From Pseudomonas_S sp047607345 (lineage in GTDB: Bacteria > Pseudomonadota > Gammaproteobacteria > Xanthomonadales > Xanthomonadaceae), in NCBI GenBank assembly GCA_047607345.1, contig JASGDF010000076.1:1-26000 (forward strand): a stretch of DNA of 26,000 nt, in the 5' to 3' direction. Of this stretch, positions 1 through 7,843 are shown piece after piece. Under the pieces are notes generated by a model. That model did not search any database and was not told the origin of the DNA. It saw only the letters and a list, made by a program, of their open reading frames with translations. Made by a program: the position numbers and the translations under genes. Every line of letters starts with the position of its first letter. Position 1 is the stretch's first letter.

Positions 1-1753
<1,753 letters not shown>

Positions 1754-1771
<18 letters not shown>

Positions 1772-1843
1772 CGCTGAGCTGCCCGTGCATGCAGCCCGCG
1801 TCGCGGGCTGCATGCACCCAAGTCCGCGTAGCGGACTTGGGTG
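1754..1843. repeat. Three abutting perfect hairpins at the secA 3' end
   Basis: Three perfect inverted repeats follow one another, with neighbouring arms sharing two bases. The first has 14-bp arms at 1754-1767 and 1774-1787 around a 6-base loop that contains most of the secA stop codon. The second has 15-bp arms at 1786-1800 and 1802-1816. The third has 13-bp arms at 1815-1827 and 1831-1843. None is followed by a T-run, so they do not look like standard intrinsic terminators. They may protect the mRNA 3' end, cause termination in another way, or be short palindromic repeats of the REP kind. Only the structure is seen; the role is inferred. Confidence 0.8.
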
Positions 1844-2127
1844 ACGGGCTTTCCTCCAATCCCCCGCGGCTGTCGCCGCGCCCCCCTTACTAAGGGGGGC
1901 TCTGCTCCGGACGCATTCTCGGGTGGGGGGGCGGATGGGCGTGATTCTTCCAGATCGTCATCTCCGTGCAGGCGCACTGCCGTCTGGAGAAATCCTGATC
2001 GTCGCTCCCGCGCAGGTGGGAGTCCAGGGACTTTCGCGTCGCTCGCCACGTGCCCGGGAGTTGGCCGGCAGGCTCGAAAGGGCATCGGGTATTGCCCGAT
2101 GCCGGCTCGGCACGGCAAAGTCCCCGC
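1844..2127. repeat. Non-coding secA-mutT gap with further palindromic repeat pieces
   Basis: No gene is seen here. The stretch holds several short inverted repeats: cgcggc/gccgcg at 1865-1880, a C6TT/AAG6 hairpin at 1881-1899, tccaga...tctgga near 1950-1990, a ctccc/gggag repeat at 2005-2022 followed by tccagggac, and a perfect 9-bp stem at 2081-2089/2095-2103 just before the mutT start. The piece around 1998-2037 resembles the dispersed tcccg-N-cggga-tccagggac repeats common in Xanthomonadaceae genomes (from memory, not searched). A promoter for the Nudix gene may lie here, but no clear -35/-10 pair was found. Confidence 0.5.
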
Positions 2128-3048
2128 ATGCCTGAACCCTTGAGATCGATCCATGTCGTGGCCGGCGTCATCCAGGACGCACGCGGCCGCATCCTGCTCG
2201 CGCGTCGGACCGAGACCCGCGACATGCCGGGGCTGTGGGAATTTCCCGGTGGCAAGCGCGAGCCCGGTGAAAGCTCGGAGCAAGCGCTGGTGCGCGAGCT
2301 GCAGGAGGAGCTCGGTATCGAGGCCGAGGTCGGCGAGTGGCTGATGGAGGTGCCGCAGCTGTATCCGGACAAGCGCCTGCGCCTGGAGGTGCGGCGCATC
2401 GACGGCTGGAAGGGCCAGCCGCGCGGCCGTGAGGGCCAGGCGCTGACCTGGGTGAGCCCGGATCGGCTCGGACGCTATTCGATGCCTCCGGCCGACCTGC
2501 CGGTGGTCGCGATGTTGCGCCAGCCGCAGCACTACCTGGTCACGCCCGAACCGGGGGACGACGAGGAACGCTGGCTGGAGCGCATCGGCCAGCGCCTGCG
2601 CGAGGGCATTGGCCGGATCCACCTGCGCGCCCGGACGTACGATCCCCCGCGCTGGCAGGCGCTGGTCGAGCGGGTGCTGGTGCTGTGTGGGCGCAAGCCG
2701 GTGCAGTTGCTGCTCGATCGCGACGTGCCGCTGGCGCGCGAGCTGGGTATCGGGGTGCATCTGGATGCCACCCAGTTGGCGGGGCTGGAGGCGCGGCCAC
2801 TGCCGGTTGAGCAGCCAGTCGCGGCGTCCTGCCACGACCTGGCCGGGTTGCAGCAGGCACAGCGGCTCGGTTGCGATTTCGCGGTGCTGGCGCCGGCGCC
2901 ACTACCGCCGGCAGGATTCGACTGGATGGCTTTCGAGGCACTGCGCGAGAAGGTGTCGCTGCCGATCTATGTGGGCGGCGAACTGCAGCTGGAGCAGGTT
3001 GCCGAGGCGCGGCGGCACGGCGCGCAGGGAATCGCGGTGCTGCGCTAG
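2128..3048 (+). CDS. mutT: Nudix hydrolase (MutT-like) fused to a ThiE/TenI-like domain
   Basis: The N-terminal half is a MutT-type Nudix domain that would hydrolyse oxidised dNTPs such as 8-oxo-dGTP. The Nudix box G-x5-E-x7-R-E-x2-E-E-x-G is intact at residues 42-64, after the LWEFPGGK strand. Residues ~185-306 form a barrel-like segment resembling thiamine-phosphate synthase (LLDRDVPLARELGIGVHL, then FAVLAPAPLPP and IYVGGEL), but the usual ThiE catalytic and pyrophosphate-binding sequences are not evident, so this part is probably not a working ThiE. ATG at 2128 was chosen over an upstream GTG at 2050 because family proteins begin just before RSIHVVAGVI and the upstream extension reads through repeat sequence. 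Length 306 residues, normal for the fusion. The Shine-Dalgarno sequence is weak. Its position after secA is conserved. Confidence 0.93.
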   Translation: MPEPLRSIHVVAGVIQDARGRILLARRTETRDMPGLWEFPGGKREPGESSEQALVRELQEELGIEAEVGEWLMEVPQLYPDKRLRLEVRRIDGWKGQPRGREGQALTWVSPDRLGRYSMPPADLPVVAMLRQPQHYLVTPEPGDDEERWLERIGQRLREGIGRIHLRARTYDPPRWQALVERVLVLCGRKPVQLLLDRDVPLARELGIGVHLDATQLAGLEARPLPVEQPVAASCHDLAGLQQAQRLGCDFAVLAPAPLPPAGFDWMAFEALREKVSLPIYVGGELQLEQVAEARRHGAQGIAVLR

Positions 3049-3134
3049 CGAGCGTGATCCATCCTTTCGAGGCGTGGGCCGGCTGGATGCGCGCTCCGCT
3101 CGCCTGGTCCGGCGCGCGGGGGAGAACCGGAATT

Positions 3135-3545
3135 TCAGCGGCGCGGTAGTGGGCGCCGCCACAGCCAGACCAGCACGATCGCCATCGCGATCCATGCCGT
3201 CCAGCGTACCCATGCATGTGGCTCCCACCACAGCAGTACCGCGCAGATTCCCATCGAGATCGCCGAGGCCCACTTGCCGTAGCGGCTGACCCGACGGCCG
3301 TCGCGCCAGTCGCGCAACGGCGGGCCCAATCGCGGGTGGGTGACCAGCCAGTGGTGCAGGCACGGGGAGCTGCGCGCGGCCGCCCACGCCGCCAGCAGCA
3401 CGAACTCGGTGCTCGGCAGGCCCGGTAGGAACACGCCGACCACCGCCACGCCGAGCGCGAGCAACGCCAGTCCGCGCAGCAGCAGGCGGAGCAGCGGACG
3501 CTGCGCCTGTGCGGTGGGGACCGGCGTGCCCGCATCCTGGTTCAT
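3135..3545 (-). CDS. ybaN: YbaN/DUF454 family inner-membrane protein
   Basis: A 136-residue membrane protein of the DUF454 (YbaN) family; its molecular function is not known. After a short polar N-terminus there is a hydrophobic helix (about residues 19-41, running into FLPGLPSTEFVLLAAW, the family signature), then a basic loop (HPRLGPPLRDWRDGR), and two more hydrophobic helices near the C-terminus ending in arginines. Its ATG overlaps the stop of the heme-oxygenase remnant as ATGA, so it was the last gene of a former heme-uptake operon. With the upstream genes broken, it may depend on remaining read-through from the old receptor promoter. Converges with the Nudix gene, 86 bases away, with no clear terminator between. 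Confidence 0.9.
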   Translation of the reverse strand: MNQDAGTPVPTAQAQRPLLRLLLRGLALLALGVAVVGVFLPGLPSTEFVLLAAWAAARSSPCLHHWLVTHPRLGPPLRDWRDGRRVSRYGKWASAISMGICAVLLWWEPHAWVRWTAWIAMAIVLVWLWRRPLPRR

Positions 3546-3961
3546 GCGAGCACGAAGTTCATCTGCAGCAGCGTGCCGAAGCGGTCGTAGGCGGCGTTGG
3601 CGCCGGCGATGACCGTTTCGTGCTGCTCCGGCGCGATCCGCTCGCTGTCGAGCGCCTCGATGAAGCGGCGCCAGACCTTGGCACGGCCCTCGGGGTAGGC
3701 GGCGAGATTGCGCGCGCCGAACGCGGCCGAAAGCCCGAGCCGGTCACGTGCCTCCTTGAACAGGAACGCCACGCCGAGGGTCGAGCCTTCGGAGACGTAC
3801 AGCCAGCCCAGTGCCGCGGGCATGGCGACCGCGGCGGTGGTTGGCGCGCCGGCCTCGGGCATCACCGCACCGAGGTCGCGCAGGTCGGCGCGCGCGGCCT
3901 CCACGCGGCCGCGTGCATCGAGGTCGCTGACCACGGCGCGGACCTGGGCGACGTCGAACAG
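3542..3961 (-). pseudogene. Heme oxygenase (HemO/PigA-like), 5'-truncated remnant
   Basis: About 139 residues match the rear two thirds of a bacterial heme oxygenase of the HemO/PigA kind, which opens heme to biliverdin, iron and CO. Visible are ARADLRDLGA, the helix GWLYVSEGSTLGVAFLFKEA that forms the distal heme pocket, FGARNLAAYPEGRAKVWRRF and the C-terminal AYDRFGTLLQ. Full-length relatives have about 60 more N-terminal residues carrying the proximal heme-ligand histidine; that part is absent and the frame upstream instead reads meaningless sequence over a receptor signal peptide. The remnant therefore should not bind heme normally. The junction lies near 3955-3966. The frame stays open to 4135, but no credible start serves it. 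A gene finder may call a 197-residue ORF here; I regard its first ~58 residues as spurious. Confidence 0.75.
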
Positions 3962-4146
3962 GTGTACTTGTCGATCTGCTCGCGCGCGATCACTGAGACG
4001 GTGCCGGGGGTATCGAGCTTGATCGAGGGCTTGCTGGCGGTGACGTCCAGCCGCGGCAGGTCGGTGGCTTCGTCGGCGCGGGCCGGCGCGGCGAGGGACA
4101 GGCCGATCAGGACGAACGCGTGGGGAAATGCGCATGGAATCCTCAT
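3962..4146 (-). pseudogene. TonB-dependent (heme-type) receptor, N-terminal remnant
   Basis: An ATG at 4146, with a strong Shine-Dalgarno (GGAGGAGG) a few bases upstream, opens a frame that begins with a signal peptide (about residues 1-24, ending APARA-D) and the start of a receptor plug: LPRLDVTASKPS, then TPGTVSVIAREQIDKY, ending at tyrosine 61. Plug domains of hemoglobin/heme receptors read this way just before the RDLVRYEP segment. Here the frame passes straight into heme-oxygenase DNA in the wrong phase and stops at 3862. More than 600 receptor residues are missing. In related genomes a heme receptor, a heme oxygenase and a ybaN gene follow one another (from memory), so a single internal deletion explains the scar. 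Confidence 0.7.
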
Positions 4147-4347
4147 CTGCCTCCTCCGGAGGGGAGGCGTGTCGATAAGGCGCGCTTGCTGGCAGGTCGG
4201 ACCTGGGGGCTGGCTAGCCGGTGTCTTGGGGTGTCGCCGGCTCCGGGAATGGAGCGGTGAGAGGGCGAAGGATACCTATTCGCGCCATGTGTGAATATTT
4301 CATTACAAACACATCCGCCGGGCACTCATCGCCGATTTCGGGGTGAT
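4147..4347 (-). promoter_or_regulatory. Leader of the broken receptor gene, AT-rich patch
   Basis: The gap between metF and the receptor remnant. It holds the purine-rich ribosome-binding site next to 4146 and, at about 4288-4312, an AT-rich patch (reverse strand contains TGTAATGAAATATTCAC) standing out from the GC-rich surroundings. It is a sensible place for the former iron-regulated promoter. It only loosely resembles a Fur box, so no operator is claimed. No metF terminator with a T-run is seen. Confidence 0.35.
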
Positions 4348-5172
4348 TCAGCCTAGCCGGGACAGCACTGCCGAGATCGGCCGGGCCAGGTTGAGGGTGT
4401 AGAAGTGCAGGGCCGGGGCGCCGCCCTCGACCAGGCGCTGGCACAGCTGCGCCACCACGTCGGCGCCGAAGCTGCGCACCGATTCGGTGTCGTCGCCGTA
4501 GGCCTGCATTTTCTTGGCGATCCAGCGCGGGATTTCGGCGCCGCATTGCTCGGAGAAGCGGCGCAGCTGGGCGAAGTTGGAGATCGGCATGACCCCCGGA
4601 ATGATCGGAATGTCCACGCCGAGCGCACGCACCGCGTCGACGAAGTGGAAGTAGGCGTCGGCGTTGTAGAAGTACTGGGTGATCGCCGCGTCGGCGCCGG
4701 CGTCGACCTTGGTCTTGAAATGCTTCAGGTCGCTGAGCGCGTCGCTCGCCTGCGGGTGCGTTTCCGGGTAGGCGCCGACCTCGATGCGGAACGCGTCGCC
4801 GTGCTCGGCGCGGATGAAGGCGATCAGCTCCGAGGCGTAGCGCAGGTCACCCGGATGACCCATGCCCGAGGGCAGGTCGCCGCGCAGTGCGACGATGCGC
4901 CTGCAGCCGATCGCGCGGTACAGCTTGAGCAGCTCGCGGATCTCCTCGCGGCTACCGCCGACGCAGGACAGATGCGGGGCGGCCTCCAGGCCATGGCGCT
5001 GGCTGAGGTGGCGCACGGTCTCGGAGGTGTAGCTGAGGGTGGAGCCACCGGCGCCGAAGGTGCACGAGACGTACTCGGGCGCGTAGGCCTTGAGCCTGGT
5101 CGCGGTGCGGTCCAGCTGGGCACGCTGCTCGTCGGTCTTGGGCGGGTAGAACTCGAAGCTGAGGGCGGTCAT
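4348..5172 (-). CDS. metF: Methylenetetrahydrofolate reductase
   Basis: MetF reduces 5,10-methylene-THF to 5-methyl-THF with FAD, feeding methionine synthesis. The 274-residue protein carries the family landmarks: SFEFYPPKT at the N-terminus (catalytic glutamate), VSCTFGAGGS, HLSCVGGSREEI, RRIVALRGDLP, the FAD-contacting VGAYPETHPQA, KVDAGADAAITQYFYN, IIPGVMPISN and a C-terminal HFYTLNLARP. ATG at 5172 matches where family proteins begin; an ATG at 5214 and longer extensions lie in promoter DNA. No strong Shine-Dalgarno precedes either start. It is transcribed divergently from the DUF3228 gene and is separated from ahcY, with which it often forms an operon. Slightly shorter than E. coli MetF (296), normal for this group. 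Confidence 0.96.
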   Translation of the reverse strand: MTALSFEFYPPKTDEQRAQLDRTATRLKAYAPEYVSCTFGAGGSTLSYTSETVRHLSQRHGLEAAPHLSCVGGSREEIRELLKLYRAIGCRRIVALRGDLPSGMGHPGDLRYASELIAFIRAEHGDAFRIEVGAYPETHPQASDALSDLKHFKTKVDAGADAAITQYFYNADAYFHFVDAVRALGVDIPIIPGVMPISNFAQLRRFSEQCGAEIPRWIAKKMQAYGDDTESVRSFGADVVAQLCQRLVEGGAPALHFYTLNLARPISAVLSRLG

Positions 5173-5199
5173 GGCGAAGCGGCAGGAAGTGGGATGTGG

Positions 5200-5229
5200 A
5201 TAATATCGCTTCATCGCGATGGATGTGAA
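5200..5229 (-). promoter_or_regulatory. Probable sigma-70 promoter of metF with palindromic spacer
   Basis: On the reverse strand a TTCACA -35 (5224-5229) and a TATTAT -10 (5200-5205) are separated by 18 bases, each one mismatch from consensus, placing transcription start about 20 bases before the metF ATG. The spacer contains an imperfect palindrome ATCGC-N6-GCGAT, a possible operator for a methionine or SAH regulator. The operator idea is inference. Confidence 0.55.
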
Positions 5230-5329
5230 ATCAATTGCGGGTTCCGGCGTGGCCGGTCCTTGGCGAGCGCTCCGTGGAGCCTGCCGGGCTCCTATCATGT
5301 GCGGGTCTTCTGTTTTCCTGCCATCGCGC

Positions 5330-5899
5330 ATGTCCATCGTTCTGACCCCTTTCGCCCGCGCCCGCCTGTTCCCCGAGAACCGGCCTCGCGCGCGTCGTCT
5401 CAATGCGATCCAGGACTGCACGCCGGAGCAGTTCGAGCGCCGGCTCAATGACGAGGCGCCATTGAAGGTGCTCGATGGCTACGCGCCGTTCTGCAAGCTG
5501 CATGTGCATAGCAACTGGACCAGCACGCGCTGCCTGACCGTGCCGATTGGCGCGGACAACCGCCACCTGCTGCGCTCGGCCTACGAGGCCCGCAACGCGG
5601 AGGAGCTGCCGGTGCTGGTGCGCTGGTTCGAGGGCGTCGAGGCCCCGGTCGCGAACTACCTGCTGCCGATCCTCTACAGCCGCGAGCAACTGGCGAAGGA
5701 GGGCGCGCCGATCGAGGCAGACTGGGGCGTGGTCGGCTGCCTGTACACCGCCGAGCCGGAGGAGATCCCGATGACGCCGATCACGATGCTGCGCAACGCG
5801 CTGGGAGTGGCCGAGGGCGGCTCGGGCGTCGCGCTGGACCGGGAGGCCTACCGGCGCAGCGTGGCGTTCTGGGAGCAGCATGCGAATTGGCGGTCGTAG
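5330..5899 (+). CDS. DUF3228 family protein
   Basis: A 189-residue soluble protein recognised as DUF3228, a family of unknown function. Conserved-looking stretches are LNAIQDCTPEQFE, GYAPFCKLHVHSNWTSTRC, NYLLPILYSREQLAKEG, WGVVGCLYTAEPEE and PITMLRNALGVAEGGSG. No signal peptide or membrane segment is seen. ATG at 5330 was chosen because family members start MSIVLT-like; in-frame ATGs at 5219 and 5297 would add a poorly conserved stretch overlapping promoter DNA. No clear Shine-Dalgarno is visible. It sits alone, divergent from metF and convergent with ahcY, between two one-carbon genes, which is not enough to assign it a role in that pathway. It is followed by a hairpin and a REP element. Confidence 0.88.
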   Translation: MSIVLTPFARARLFPENRPRARRLNAIQDCTPEQFERRLNDEAPLKVLDGYAPFCKLHVHSNWTSTRCLTVPIGADNRHLLRSAYEARNAEELPVLVRWFEGVEAPVANYLLPILYSREQLAKEGAPIEADWGVVGCLYTAEPEEIPMTPITMLRNALGVAEGGSGVALDREAYRRSVAFWEQHANWRS

Positions 5900-5928
5900 C
5901 CATGCCGGCGCCCGCCGATGAGGCATGG
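5900..5928 (+). terminator. Weak hairpin after the DUF3228 gene
   Basis: Seven-base arms CCATGCC/GGCATGG (5900-5906, 5922-5928) begin one base after the stop codon, with a further GGCG/CGCC pairing possible in the loop. There is no T-run, so termination is only a possibility; the REP element just downstream may assist. Confidence 0.35.
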
Positions 5929-5936
5929 TGTCCGGT

Positions 5937-6002
5937 GTAGGAGGGACTTCAGTCCCGACGGGCTTTATTGGCGAAGCCCGTCGGGACTGAAGTCCCTCCT
6001 AC
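5937..6002. repeat. REP-type palindrome, copy 1
   Basis: A perfect inverted repeat with 29-bp arms (5937-5965 and 5974-6002) around an 8-base loop, beginning GTAGGAGGGACTTCAG. It lies between the ends of two convergent genes, DUF3228 and ahcY. A second copy of the same family is at 19380-19444, also between convergent genes. Such elements are dispersed non-autonomous palindromes usually linked to RAYT-type transposases; no RAYT gene is in this window. Confidence 0.9.
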
Positions 6003-6035
6003 GAACGTGCAGGGTTTCGCAAGCGCAGCGAGTGG

Positions 6036-6070
6036 AAAAACAACGGGCGCCTCGCGGCGCCCGTTGTTTT
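6036..6070 (-). terminator. Intrinsic terminator of ahcY
   Basis: A perfect 15-bp stem (6037-6051 and 6056-6070) with a 4-base loop, GC-rich in its core and flanked by A-runs and T-runs. Read on the reverse strand, it ends in a TTGTTTTT tract, 24 bases after the ahcY stop. The A-rich left side means it could also stop forward transcription from DUF3228. A small 6-bp hairpin (6075-6090) lies between it and ahcY. Confidence 0.85.
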
Positions 6071-6093
6071 GCATGCAGGCGAAGGCCTGCCGC

Positions 6094-7539
6094 TCAGTAG
6101 CGGTAATGCTCCGGCTTGAACGGTCCGTCCACCGGTACGCCGAGGTAGTCGGCCTGTTCCTGGCTGAGCCGGGTCAGCTTCACGCCGATCTTCTCCAGGT
6201 GCAGGCGCGCCACTTCCTCGTCCAGCTTCTTCGGCAGGCGGTAGACGGTCTTCTCGTAGATGTCCTTGTTCTGCCACAGGTCGATCTGCGCCAGGGTCTG
6301 GTTGGCGAAGCTGTTGGACATCACGAACGACGGGTGCCCGGTGGCGCAGCCCAGGTTGACCAGGCGGCCTTCGGCCAGCAGGAAGATCGCGTTGCCGTTG
6401 CCGAAGACGTACTTGTCCACCTGCGGCTTGATGTTGACCTTCTGCACGCCGGCCAGCGCGTTGAGCGCGTCGACCTGGATCTCGTTGTCGAAGTGGCCGA
6501 TGTTGCAGACGATGGCCTGGTCCTTCATCGCGGTCAGGTGCTCGATCCGGATGATGTCCTTGTTGCCGGTGGTGGTGACGTAGATGTCGGCCAGGCCCAG
6601 GCTGTCTTCGATGGTGTTGACCTCGTAGCCTTCCATCGCCGCCTGCAACGCGCAGATTGGGTCGATCTCGGTGACGATCACGCGCGCGCCGTAGGCCCGC
6701 AGCGACGCGGCGCAGCCCTTGCCGACGTCGCCGTAGCCGCAGACCACCGCGACCTTGCCGGCCAGCATCACGTCCAGCGCGCGCTTGAGCCCGTCGGCCA
6801 GCGACTCGCGGCAGCCGTACAGGTTGTCGAACTTGCTCTTGGTCACCGAGTCGTTGACGTTGATCGCAGGCACCAGCAGCTTGCCGGCCTCGGCGATCTG
6901 GTACAGGCGGTGCACGCCGGTGGTGGTCTCCTCGGACACGCCCTTCCAGTCGGCGACCACGCGCGTCCAGTAGCCCGGGCGCTCGACGGCGACGCGCTTG
7001 AGCAGGTTCTTGATAACCTGCTCCTCGTGCGAGGACGCCGGTTCGTTCACCCACTTCGAGCCGTTCTCCAGCTCGTAGCCCTTGTGGATCAGCAAGGTGA
7101 CGTCGCCGCCGTCGTCGACCACCAGTTCCGGGCCGGTCAGCGTGCCGTCGGCCAGGGTAAAGGTCAGCGCCTCCAGGGTGCAGTCCCAGTATTCCTCCAG
7201 CGTCTCGCCCTTCCAGGCGAACACCGGGGTGCCGGTAGCGGCGATCGCCGCGGCAGCGTGGTCCTGGGTCGAGAAGATGTTGCACGAGGCCCAGCGCACG
7301 TCGGCGCCGATGTCCTTCAGGGTCTCGATCAGCACCGCGGTCTGGATCGTCATGTGCAGCGAACCGGTCACGCGCACGCCCTTCAGCGGCAGGGTGGCGG
7401 CGTACTTGCGGCGGATCGACATCAGACCCGGCATCTCGTGCTCGGCGATGTCCAGTTCCTTGCGGCCCCAGTCGGCCAGGGTGATGTCGGCGACCTTGTA
7501 GTCGCCCGCGGTGGAAAAGCGCTTGAGTGCGGCGTTCAT
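6094..7539 (-). CDS. ahcY: Adenosylhomocysteinase (SAH hydrolase)
   Basis: AhcY splits S-adenosylhomocysteine into adenosine and homocysteine with tightly bound NAD, relieving product inhibition of methyltransferases. The 481-residue cytoplasmic protein has the expected marks: DWGRKELDIAEHEMPGLM near the N-terminus, substrate-binding TGSLHMTIQTAVLIETL, SKFDNLYGCRES (235-246) at the catalytic lysine region, the NAD-binding GYGDVGKGCA (268-277), NTIEDSLGLADIYVTTTGN, and the C-terminal FKPEHYRY ending that reaches into the partner subunit's NAD site. ATG at 7539 is preceded by a CGGAG Shine-Dalgarno; the frame extends upstream only through the riboswitch. Expression should be raised when SAH binds the upstream riboswitch. 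An intrinsic terminator follows. Confidence 0.98.
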   Translation of the reverse strand: MNAALKRFSTAGDYKVADITLADWGRKELDIAEHEMPGLMSIRRKYAATLPLKGVRVTGSLHMTIQTAVLIETLKDIGADVRWASCNIFSTQDHAAAAIAATGTPVFAWKGETLEEYWDCTLEALTFTLADGTLTGPELVVDDGGDVTLLIHKGYELENGSKWVNEPASSHEEQVIKNLLKRVAVERPGYWTRVVADWKGVSEETTTGVHRLYQIAEAGKLLVPAINVNDSVTKSKFDNLYGCRESLADGLKRALDVMLAGKVAVVCGYGDVGKGCAASLRAYGARVIVTEIDPICALQAAMEGYEVNTIEDSLGLADIYVTTTGNKDIIRIEHLTAMKDQAIVCNIGHFDNEIQVDALNALAGVQKVNIKPQVDKYVFGNGNAIFLLAEGRLVNLGCATGHPSFVMSNSFANQTLAQIDLWQNKDIYEKTVYRLPKKLDEEVARLHLEKIGVKLTRLSQEQADYLGVPVDGPFKPEHYRY

Positions 7540-7578
7540 CGATGTGCTCCGGTCAATGGCGAGAGGTCTCGCGAAGGT

Positions 7579-7672
7579 CCGGGCGCCGTTGCAGCTCGCT
7601 GCCTGCCGCCGAGCCTGGCCGGATCTGGAAGGCGGGATCTCCGCGTCGATACGGTCGCAGCGCCCCTCGGCA
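7579..7672 (-). promoter_or_regulatory. SAH riboswitch upstream of ahcY
   Basis: The ahcY leader matches the SAH riboswitch (Rfam RF01057 as I recall it). On the transcript: GCCGAGGGGCGCTGC at the 5' side (from 7671), GGCCAGGCTCGGC in the middle (about 7608-7620), and CAACGGCGCCCGG at the 3' side (about 7579-7592). GCCGAG pairs with CTCGGC to form the basal stem, and GGGCGC can pair with GCGCCC to form the pseudoknot that closes around SAH. The arm inserted between the first two blocks is fairly long but has a stem-like sequence. The 3' pairing is ~25 bases before the Shine-Dalgarno. The class switches genes on when SAH accumulates; the mechanism here is not evident. Confidence 0.9.
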
Positions 7673-7686
7673 GAGACGTCCGGCAC

Positions 7687-7692
7687 ATTATA
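7687..7692 (-). promoter_or_regulatory. -10 box (TATAAT) for ahcY
   Basis: A perfect TATAAT on the reverse strand lies 15 bases before the riboswitch, so transcription would begin about at its 5' end. A recognisable -35 is lacking: at normal spacing the sequence is CAAGCG, with TTCAAG slightly further away, so an activator or extended contacts may be needed. The rest of 7540-7843 holds the riboswitch and a ~150-base upstream stretch before ppc, where I saw no other clear site. Confidence 0.6.
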
Positions 7693-7843
7693 GCCGCTGG
7701 CGCGCGCGCCGCTTGAATGCGTGCGTCCGGGGCCTGCTGCCGCGGAAAGCGCGCACGGCATGCCGATGGCTGGTCGCGGAACGGCCTAGTACTTTTCGGT
7801 TAGGCTTTCGCGAAATCCGGGCTTTCGAGGCAATACGTTTCCA

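Noticed and set aside
3542..4135. A complete 197-residue heme oxygenase gene
   Set aside because: The length is right by chance, but the first ~58 residues are an out-of-frame reading of a receptor signal-peptide region and lack the proximal heme histidine region.
4288..4312. A Fur box upstream of the receptor remnant
   Set aside because: Only a loose AT-rich resemblance; too many mismatches to the 19-base consensus to claim.
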